Positions 55,835 to 64,000 of a stretch of DNA of 64,000 nt are shown piece after piece. The stretch comes from Amphiura filiformis (taxonomy: Eukaryota; Echinodermata; Ophiuroidea; Amphilepidida; Amphiuridae). How positions within the stretch are numbered: position 1 is the stretch's first letter; every line of letters begins with the position of its first letter. The stretch is taken from NCBI RefSeq assembly GCF_039555335.1, contig NC_092646.1, positions 28,201,780 to 28,265,779 on the forward strand. The letters run 5' to 3'. Position numbers and translations under genes: made by a program. The notes below the pieces were generated by a model. It made no database searches, was not told where the DNA came from, and was given only the letters and a program-made list of their open reading frames with translations.

Positions 55835-57781
55835 CTAGCGGGATACCCGCGCTTCGCGCGGGTCCCCGCTAGATGAGTAAATGGGAGCGATCACTAAAAC
55901 AGGAGGAATTACTGAAAAGGTAGAATCATTGAAAAGGTAAATTTTATTTTTCTAAACCTGTTCCTTCTTGCATTTCCATTTAGCTTCTTTCTTTCTTTCT
56001 TTTTTTTCAGTTTCTTCTACATGGGTCTAGTTTGTTCCCATTAAAAAATTGCTATTTAGCTTGGGATTTTCCGTTTCCATGTTATTTATTTATTTAGGCC
56101 TAACCGCATTCCCATTATTTTCTAAATCTGTCCTTTATTACGTTTCCCTTTTAGCTTCTTTTTTATGCTGCTTAGCTTGTGATTTCCCGTTATTTATGTT
56201 AATATATTTAATTCTGTTTTCATTATTTTGGCTTCATTTTTCTTATATTTTCTGATTAGTTTTTAATTTTAGCTTTTTTTTTTTTCTTACGTTTCCTGAT
56301 TAGTTTCTTTCTTTCCTTCTTTATTTTGCTCCCGTTTCATTTAGTAACCTGTATAATACCCGTATCTTTTTTGTCTTCCCTTTCTTTTCTTTTTATTCAT
56401 TTTATTCTTTCTTTCTTTTCAGTTTCTTCTACATAAATCTATTTTGTTCCAATAGATATATGCTGCTTAGCTTGTGATTTTCCGTTCCCATGTTATTTAT
56501 TTATTGAAACCCGTTCATATGCATTATTTTATAAATCTACCCTTAGATTTGTCCTTTTAGCTTTAGGGTCTTTTTTCTATTATTTTGTTCCCATTTTTCA
56601 TATTTCCTGCTTATAAGTTAGCTTGTGATTTCCCGTTTGTATTTAATTATGTTCTCATTATTTTAGCTTCCTTTTTTCATGAATTATTTATTTATTTATT
56701 TATTCTTTCATTTTTTAGGTTCCTTCCTGCCTCCCGTATCCTTACGATTTTTATCATTTTGGTAATAACCAAACCCATTACCCCTTTTTGTCCTACTTTC
56801 TTTTCTTTTCTGGTACGGAAAGTTGGCCTATAATGCATATGCGTCTTCCTTTTATTTATATAGATTTATTTATTTATTTACTCTAATCCACAACCCTGTA
56901 CCCATAACCCATCCATAGTAGGCCTACCTTTTCAGTTTTGTCCTATTTTCTTTCTCTGGCACGGAAAGTTGGCCTATGCATATATGCGACCCGTGCGTGC
57001 GCGTCACATCCCTTGTACGCCAACGCACTAACACCAACGCGCTGCCAGTTAGTTACGGTACGCGCTACCACTGAGTTTTGACAATAAAAGGCCCGGGGAA
57101 AAAAATTCCGGTTTTAACCATATTTGTTGACCGTTTTCAACCAAATAAAGTGCAATGCATTTCCCGTATATATTCCTCAATTTCCGGACGATTCATAGGC
57201 CTAGAATAAATAATGAAATTGTACACTGACTGTCTGCACCCCGGGTCTCCACGCAGGCACTATCACCACTCTAGACTACCATACCACTGTTTCCTACGTT
57301 ACCTTAGTGATGACGCAAAGACCTGATTCACGCGTCGTAGCCTTAATTTCTTGGCTGCCAACCTTGATGCAGTGGCGGTAAATGGGGCGCGTAGATCTGC
57401 GTAGGGACGAAAAGCTCGTAAGATCATTATTAAATTATGCGCTGTTGTGCATCTAGATAGCCTGAATCATTTCTTGGCCACCTCGCAGTTGGCAGAAAAC
57501 GGGGCAATGTTGCTCTGCGTATGGTTTTTAATGGAAATATTATTACGCGGTTCACACTGTCCTTATTACCCACAATGCCACTGCGATCGATTTTGCATAG
57601 CAACACGACAGTTTTTATGTTATTCTCTTAGTTACCACCAATTTTTGCAAAAATGAACCTCAGATGGTTTAATGGCAATATGTACCCGATCAATGTACCA
57701 ATAAATCAGAGCTGAAAGTGAAATCATCTCTGAGTCTATTCGCGCACAAGATTTAGCGACTTCCTTTTATTTATATAGATT
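55835..57781. mobile_element. T-rich element headed by a GC hairpin (tentative)
   Basis: It begins with a perfect hairpin ('cccgcgcttcgcgcggg' inside 'tagcggg...cccgcta') and may end at 'ttccttttatttatatagat' (57762-57781), a phrase also at 56846-56865. Between them is pyrimidine-rich sequence with repeated 'agcttgtgatttcccgtt' and 'acggaaagttggcctat' phrases. No coding frame. Boundaries and class are inference. Confidence 0.45.
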
Positions 57782-57815
57782 AGAAGTTTATTATTTTGAT
57801 ACAGGTCAAAATAAC

Positions 57816-57975
57816 CAGGGCCATAGCAAGCGGGTGGCCGGGGAGGCCATGGCCACCCCACTTTTTTGAGAAATTTGTAATGTTTTTCTTTATCTTCAAT
57901 TTGGGCATATTTGCATTTTGGCCGCCCCACATTTGTGATAGCCGCCCGACATTTTTCAACCTTGCTATGGCCCTG
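57816..57975. mobile_element. 160-bp MITE with 'cagggccatagcaag' TIRs
   Basis: The ends 'cagggccatagcaag' and 'cttgctatggccctg' are exact complements. Inner arms are also paired ('ggccaccccac' / 'gccgccccac' in opposite senses are only partly so). No ORF. Confidence 0.85.
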
Positions 57976-58033
57976 CAAATAACAATTATGGTATACATCA
58001 GAAACCATATCTTTGCAAGAAAACAACTGACAT

Positions 58034-58110
58034 CATAGACTTATAATATACAGAACATCCACCAACAGATAAAGTTGGTGATTGGTCTGTATATTATTAG
58101 TCTATGATTA
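58034..58110. mobile_element. Short hairpin element
   Basis: 'catagacttataatatacag' pairs with 'ctgtatattattagtctatg', with an inner 'ccaccaac' / 'gttggtg' stem. Confidence 0.75.
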
Positions 58111-58608
58111 ATGAGAACGCATTTACATTGTAAGAGTGGGTGGGATTGTGTGTCAGATTTTGAGTTATACCGTATTTGTCAAAACATGATCATTATTGTC
58201 TTAGAAAATTGAAAACAAAATTTAAAAGAACTCCAATGGTACAGACGTCATTTCACTTCTACATTTTTATCATAAAACTCTATTATTACGACATACAAAT
58301 TGGTACATTGCAGATAAGTTTAGCTTTGACAAATGTTTAATGGTGGCTGATAGTCTCCAATGAATGGTCACACACAATATGCATGTATAGAGCAGATAGC
58401 ACCACTGTGGGGTGGCACTATACAATATAATCACCAATGTGAAGATCATATTGGGTGACTTAACACAGGAAGTGGGATCCGCATCAATGCGCACTCCAGG
58501 GATGCGGATTAATATGATCTCATCTTGTGTGCAACAGTGTGCGCACAGACGGTTAGGCACAATATGCATGTAATAGTGTATGTGGCACTATACAATATTA
58601 TCACCAAC

Positions 58609-59180
58609 TAGATTTCGCGGTTCTCGGGTTGGGCGGTTCTCGTGATAGGCCTATCTCTAATTACCCAACGCCCGTTACCTATAATACTTGTCCTGACCTT
58701 TCAAACTACTATACGATTATGTCTCTCAATGATTAAGACACAACTATCGACTCTGTTTTGTAGCTGTGGCGCTTACTTGAACCTATTTAATCTGAAAACC
58801 CATCGTTCGCCTCTTCCAAACCCTGTCCTGCAACCACATCGGAGGACCCAAAAATACCCGAAATTTTAGTAGTGTCTGGATGTAGGCCGTCAATTCAATC
58901 GGGAGAAATGTGAGCATAAGCGGGTATGTTAATCATGTCTTTAAAATAGGCCTATTGGTCCGATGAGATGCACCTGTTAGTCACTGTAATGCTTTCCGAT
59001 GCTCGCAGTGCGCCCGTCGGTACTCCGCAGCACTACTGGCGATAGCGCACGCAAGACACGCGATACGCACCGCTGGCGCTCGCGTTATCACGCACCTTGA
59101 AACGCAGCGTTAGCGAAGCCAGCGCAGCGCCGCGATAAGCAGCGGCGGACAGAGGACGGACACGCCATAATTAGTATTAA
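58609..59180. other. Unassigned insert between satellite units
   Basis: 'ctagatttcgcggttctcgg' at the left and a GC-rich block with 'cgatagcgcac', 'gctggcgctcgcg' and 'cagcgcagcgccgcg' to the right. No target duplication or ORF is evident. Confidence 0.45.
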
Positions 59181-59961
59181 GATGGGTAGATCATATTGGG
59201 TGACTCACACAGTAAGTGGGATCCGCATCAATGCGCACTCCTGGATGCGGATTAATATGATCTCATCTTGTGTGCAACAGTGTGCACACACGGTTAGGCA
59301 CTAGTGTATGTGGCACTATACAATATTATAACCAATGGGTAGATCATATTGGGTGACTCACACAGTAAGTGGGATCCGCATCAATGCGCACTCCTGGATG
59401 CGGATTAATATGATCTCATCTTGTGTGCGGGGGTGTGCGCACAGACGGTTAGGCACAATGTGCATGTAATAGTGTATGTGGCACTATACAATATTATAAC
59501 CAATGGGTAGATCATATTGGGTGACTCACACAGTAAGTGGGATCCGCATCAATGCGCACTCCTGGATGCGGATTAATATGATCTCATCTTGTGTGCGGGG
59601 TGTGCGCACAGGCGGTTAGGCACAATGTGCATGTAATAGTGTATGTGGCACTATACAATATTATAACCAATGGGTAGATCATATTGGGTGACTCACACAG
59701 TAAGTGGGATCCGCATCAATGCGCACTCCTGGATGCGGATTAATATGATCTCATCTTGTGTACGGGGGTGTGCGCTCAGACGGTGAGGCAGAATGTGCAT
59801 GTAATAGTGTATGTGGCACTATACAATATTATAACCAATGGGTAGATCATATTGGGTGACTCACACAGTAAGTGGGATCCGCATCAATGCGCACTCCTGG
59901 ATGCGGATTGATATGATCTCATCTTGTGTGCAACAGTGTGCACACACGGTTAGGCACAATA

Positions 59962-60658
59962 CCCAGCAAACACAAAAACGTTTTAAAAACGTTTTTAATA
60001 AGTTATATTTTGGCTTTTGGTTTAGATAAAAGCGTTTTAATAACATTAAAATGTCGGGTTATATAAAGGTCATGAAAAGCGTTTTAAAACGTTTTGTATG
60101 AAAACACACTACAACAATATTTTTAAAATGTTTTCAAAAATGTTATTGTAAACTATTTTTGCAAACATTTTTTGCCAAATATTTTGTCAACACTTAAATA
60201 ACATTATGTTAAAATATTTGCACCCTGCAAGCACAGAAATATTCTTAAAATGTTTTTTTTTCAAAACGTTTTAATAACATTTAAGTGTCGGGTTATATAA
60301 AGGTCATGAAAACTTTTTTAAAACGTTATTGCAAATATTTTGGGCGAACATTTTTCGCAAAATATTTTTTCAACCCCAAAATAACATTCTGTTTAGAATG
60401 TTTGTATCAAGTTTTCAAAAATGTTTTTGGAATGTTATTAAAACGTTTTTATACCCTTTATATAACCCGACATTTAAACGTTTTCTGTAAAACATTTTTG
60501 GTTTGCTGAGCAGTTGATTATCAAAAAATGATTTTTAATGTTATGAAAACGTTTTATACCCTTAATATACCCTTTATATAACCCGACATTTAAACGTTTT
60601 CTGTCAACCTTTTATAACCTTTTGCGAATGATGTCGAAAACGTTTTGTGTTTGCTGGG
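59962..60658. mobile_element. 697-bp MITE ('cccagcaaacac', TA target) inside the satellite
   Basis: The ends 'cccagcaaacacaaaaacgt' and 'acgttttgtgtttgctggg' are complementary. TA flanks both (59960-59961, 60659-60660), and satellite sequence resumes exactly after. The body is dense in 'aaaacgtttt' and repeats 'gtcgggttatataaaggtca' in both senses. Relatives are at 61685-62101 and 21419-21510. Confidence 0.85.
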
Positions 60659-61140
60659 TATACATGTAATAGTATAGGTGGCACTATACAATATTATCAC
60701 CAATGGGTAGATCATATTGGGAGACTTCACAAAGTGAAGTGGGATCCGCTTCAATGCGCACTCCTGGATGCGAATTAATATGATCTCATCTTGTGTGCGG
60801 GGTGTGCGCACAGACGGTTAGGCAATATGTGCATGTAATAGTATAGGTGGCACTATACATATATCATCACCAATGGGTAGATCATATTGGGTGACTCACA
60901 GAGTAAGTGGGATCCGCTTCAATGCGCACTCCTGGGATGCGAATCAATGTGGTCTCATCTTGCACACGACAGTGCATGCAGATGGTATCGCGACATGAGC
61001 GCCCTACACACACAAGTTCGCATCATGAGTGCCCTACACACACACATGCATTGTAGCTCATTGTAACACACTTAGGCGAAAGGTGCTCATTAGTGCACAA
61101 TATGCATGTAATAGTGGAAGTGGCACTATTCAATAGATCA

Positions 61141-61684
61141 TATTTGGAGAAAATGATTTTGGTCAATATATTTAGCAACAACGAATTTTAACAAATCCCA
61201 CATTTATTAGATTTCTCTAATGATTTCTGTCAAATTCAGGTTTCATTTTGATGTTACATCTTGATTCTTGAAACACTAGCAAATTCTCAAGTTGTTTATA
61301 TCACATGACTTTATTCTTACATGCATACAATTGTACAACTTTATTCACCAATGAACAAATACAGTTGAGCCAGAAAATTGGGCTAATAAATCAAGTTGAC
61401 ATCCATACACATGGAAGACATTGCCATAATCTCCCACACAGGGGGTGTAATTTCAAATGGAGTTGCCCATTCAGGTAACCCCATTTGAAATTCACACCCC
61501 CTGTGATGATGTATATGGTGTGATATCCCAATGTCATCATTACATGAATAAAAACACACATTCTACATACATCATGGCATGGGCATTTTGTTAACACTTC
61601 TACATCAAGAGCAATGTGCATAAAACCATTAAAAAAATCAGGAAGCTCAGAGTGAAACATACAGAAAACATTATACTGTGGATA
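61141..61684. other. Unassigned, with a fragment of the 'gttgaaatcc' MITE
   Basis: 61395-61510 has 'tttcaaatggagttgccc' and its complement 'aaccccatttgaaa' around 'cattcaggt', as in 55300-55360. The rest is AT-rich. Confidence 0.5.
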
Positions 61685-62101
61685 CTCAGCAAATGCAATT
61701 TACAGAAAATGTTTAACTTAATGTTGTGCTATACGGTATAGATATGTCAAGTGACCACATAGCGACATTAAGTGAATCTTTGCGGTATTAAGGGTAAAAA
61801 ACATTTTAATATCATTTAAAAAATGGTTTTGAAAACTTGATACAAAACATTCAAACATAGTATTATTGTGTTGAAACTGTTTAGCCAAAATGTTTACCCA
61901 AAATATTGTGCAATATATAACAATTTGACAACATCTTTCAAATGCTGTGGTAGTGTTTTTTTTAAATAAAGTTTTAAAAATGTTTTCATGACCTTTATAT
62001 AACCCAACATTTTGATATTATTAAAATGTTTTGACTGAAGCCAAAACAGGCTTACAACATGTTTATAACATTTTAAAAACATTTTTTGTGTGTTTGCTGG
62101 G
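61685..62101. mobile_element. 417-bp MITE, second copy of the 'cccagcaaacac' family
   Basis: The ends 'ctcagcaaatgcaat' and 'tgtgtgtttgctggg' are flanked by TA (61683-61684, 62102-62103). The inner 'catgacctttatataaccca' matches the 59962 element. More diverged. Confidence 0.75.
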
Positions 62102-62570
62102 TAACTGCCATTTCTGATGCAGCAAATCAAAAAGGGGAACTTAGTGGCAAAGCACTTTTCAAGATACAGATTAAAATAGACAAAAATAAAGAAAATAATA
62201 ACAATTTGGTATGCTTGATCAATTTTAGCAAATTGGGTGTCCTTTTAAAGCTTGTAAAATGCTTCCAAAGCAGAAATATTGAACACAAAATTGATTTCAC
62301 CTGCAAAACCCCCAGTTTTGATGTGCTGCATCACATTTGTCTGATCAATGTCAGGGGTCAATTTTCTAGATTGGAAGACTTGAAAAGGTGCAGGGGGAGG
62401 CAACTTTCAAGGGGGGAAATGTGACGAAAATTGTCAAAAATTGGCTATAAAGCACTAAAAAGGCCTGTAAATTATAAATATTTGGGTCCAGAATGGCCAG
62501 CATTCCAGGCTGCCCATTTACCCCTGGCTACACCACTGAAAAATTGCCATTTGAGGCAGACTTGGCAGTG

Positions 62571-62977
62571 TCAATGAGGCAAGTAATGTCTGAGGCACAG
62601 TAAACTTCTTTCAATATCTGTTATGAGTTTCTTCAGTTTTGTAAGTTTCTGTTTGTCCCACTTCTGATGGCCAAAAATTGCTTCTTCCCCTTCAGGTGTG
62701 CAAAAATGTCTTAACCCTCCACAATTAAGGCACATAATTACTGCACAGTCTGTTGTTAATGCTACATGTAACAAGAAGTATTTATATAAAGAATTGAAGA
62801 AGCTACAGGCATAGATTGGTCAACTGCATTTACATTTTTAATGTGTTTGATAAGAGTTTGAAAAACATCAACTCTAAACGTTACTTTAGGATCAATATAT
62901 CGGCACAATTTTCTTGGAATAAAGTTCATAAAGCACTTGGCTGTCGTTTTCTGCAATAAGAGCAGTCCTATTACCAT
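62571..62977 (-). pseudogene. Possible frameshifted coding fragment of unknown family
   Basis: Two adjoining minus-strand frames have balanced composition: 'KCFMNFIPRKLCRYIDPKVT' and 'VDVFQTLIKHIKNVNAVDQS' (62762-62977), then 'DCAVIMCLNCGGLRHFC' and 'EEAIFGHQKWDKQKLTKLKK' (62571-62774). They are separated by a frame change near 62770. It could be one old coding region with an indel, or chance. No domain recognised and no splice sites established. Confidence 0.3.
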
Positions 62978-63119
62978 TGGCTTTATAATTCTGTAATATT
63001 CTTCAGACCGTTTTTATTATGGTGCATTTTACATAATAAAGTGCATCATAATACATACGGTGTGAAGAGTATTCCAGAAGTGCACAGCAATCAACATGTA
63101 AAAAATACAAATATATATT

Positions 63120-63385
63120 TTATGTATATAACATGGAATATACTTTGATAAATAGTTGACTGAAATAGTACTGAAGTTTTGCATTCAATTACAACAGAAT
63201 ACATACAAAAATTATATTCCATTGGGTATATATGTACAACTAATAGAATACATAGTATTTTATATACACAACATGAATTATACTTTGATAAATAGTTAAT
63301 TGAAATAGTACTGAAGTTTTGCATTCAATCATAACAGAATACTTAGTATTCATAGTATTCAATTTAAGATTCATTCAATTAGAAC
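63120..63385. repeat. Two tandem units of ~141 bp
   Basis: 'atactttgataaatagtt' followed by 'gaaatagtactgaagttttg' and 'cattcaat' occurs at 63140 and again at 63281. Confidence 0.8.
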
Positions 63386-63391
63386 ATAATA

Positions 63392-63565
63392 CCATAAAAA
63401 CTCGATAGTTATTAGCATGTGTTTACTATCGAGCGCTTTTGAAAACATGAAATTGTAGCAAATGTATATAACTATGTGTATCGATGATTTGCTCAAAACC
63501 CGTTACACTTTTGTGGATGGGGCACTCAATAGTAAGCACATATGCTAATTATCAAGTTTTTACAG
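63392..63565. mobile_element. 174-bp MITE with TA target
   Basis: 'ccataaaaactcgatagtta' at the left and 'taattatcaagtttttacag' at the right are complementary with few mismatches. TA flanks are at 63390-63391 and 63566-63567. The inner 'gtttactatcgag' pairs with 'ctcaatagtaagc'. Confidence 0.8.
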
Positions 63566-63604
63566 TATACAAAATCATTTAGTAGAAATGTGTCAACCAG
63601 ACTC

Positions 63605-63695
63605 GCGTCCGGCGCGTCTGCGTGGTTTACTTCGCTCGGGCAGCTAAAGCTGCCCTCATGAAAATAAACCACGCAGACGACGCCGCATCGTTGTT
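63605..63695. repeat. GC-rich hairpin
   Basis: 'cgtctgcgtggttta' (63617-63631) pairs with 'taaaccacgcagacg' (63665-63680). The loop holds a second stem ('gggcagc' / 'gctgccc') and 'cttcgctcg'. Confidence 0.8.
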
Positions 63696-63699
63696 AAAC

Positions 63700-64000
63700 G
63701 GTGATGAACAACGGTGAAACATGATTGAATCCCTAATCCAACTTACACTCACATAAATTCACATAAGCTTGTACCAATCACATATTATGTAATGCGCAAC
63801 TAGTGTAAGTGCTTCGGCCAACTGCGTGAACACTTATTTATATCAATACACAATGTTATGAGTCTTAATTTGTGTCAATTATAAGCTGAACAAACTTTAA
63901 CTAGGTTAGGCCCCATTAATATAAAGTTTCTTTCAAAGCTCCCATATGCCCATTAGAAAATGTGTATGCATTAGTCATACCTGGATTTTTTTTTCACTTT
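63700..64000. other. Unassigned right edge
   Basis: AT-rich, no feature recognised; the window ends in a T run. Confidence 0.35.

Larger units (their letters stand above)
58431..61140. repeat. 168-bp satellite with internal dyad, interrupted twice
   Basis: Units start with 'gatcatattgggtgactcac' at about 58431, 59188, 59341, 59509, 59676, 59844, 60709 and 60879; clean spacing is 167-168 bp. Each has paired 'gatcatatt' / 'aatatgatc' and inner 'atccgcatc' / 'gatgcggat', so a unit can fold as a long hairpin. Interruptions are at 58609-59180 (unassigned, GC-rich near 59000-59150) and 59962-60658 (MITE). ORFs here are repeat shadows. Confidence 0.9.

Noticed and set aside
58270..60046. Frames within 58270-60046 with recurring 'QDEIIL/SIRI' peptides
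   Set aside because: Shadows of the 168-bp satellite; the same peptide recurs with each unit.
49040..61140. CRISPR-like arrays
   Set aside because: Repeats are contiguous without unique spacers of constant size, and the context is eukaryotic.

Overview
The window is animal nuclear DNA: AT-rich, gene-poor, with spliced coding exons, interspersed non-LTR retrotransposons, tRNA-derived SINE-like sequences, many MITEs and fold-back elements, microsatellites and two satellite arrays. A CR1/L2-type retrotransposon carrying a 2A-like motif, together with a SINE-like conserved central domain, suggests a marine invertebrate, probably a deuterostome such as an echinoderm, hemichordate or lancelet. That assignment is inference from repeat style; nothing in the sequence fixes a species.

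One host gene can be assembled. It lies on the minus strand (30263 down to 16532), in seven coding exons whose GT-AG junctions and phases all agree. It encodes 456 residues: a signal peptide, a propeller-like region rich in aromatic residues, and a C-terminal domain resembling the Methyltransf_FA (farnesoic acid O-methyltransferase-like) family. Its introns hold most of the repeats between 17 and 30 kb.

1-16 kb: mainly MITEs (TTAA and TA target sites), a decayed minus-strand protein-coding relic (4.45-7.2 kb), a 2.1 kb TIR element containing a complete tRNA-derived SINE (10-12.3 kb) and several hairpins. 16.5-30.3 kb: the host gene. 30.4-39.5 kb: a nested stack. A fold-back element (A) is split by a full-length, roughly 4.0 kb non-LTR retrotransposon (R), whose PHD-finger codons are split by a second copy of the same fold-back family (B). 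B is split by a 2.46 kb TIR element (C), which contains two tRNA-like sequences and two further MITEs. 39.8-43.6 kb: telomere-motif-bearing short elements and the 3' end of a second non-LTR element, itself split by a MITE. 43.7-48.9 kb: long-TIR element and relic repeats. 49.0-55.2 kb: a satellite of about 59-bp units with an inverted block and a 1.2 kb higher-order duplication. 55.2-64 kb: MITEs, a T-rich hairpin-headed element, a 168-bp satellite interrupted by a MITE, and unassigned AT-rich sequence.

The retrotransposon in the stack is dead: it has the two nested insertions, one in-frame stop, one frameshift and loss of the motif A catalytic aspartate. No CRISPR array, bacterial operon, rRNA or convincing functional tRNA gene was found.
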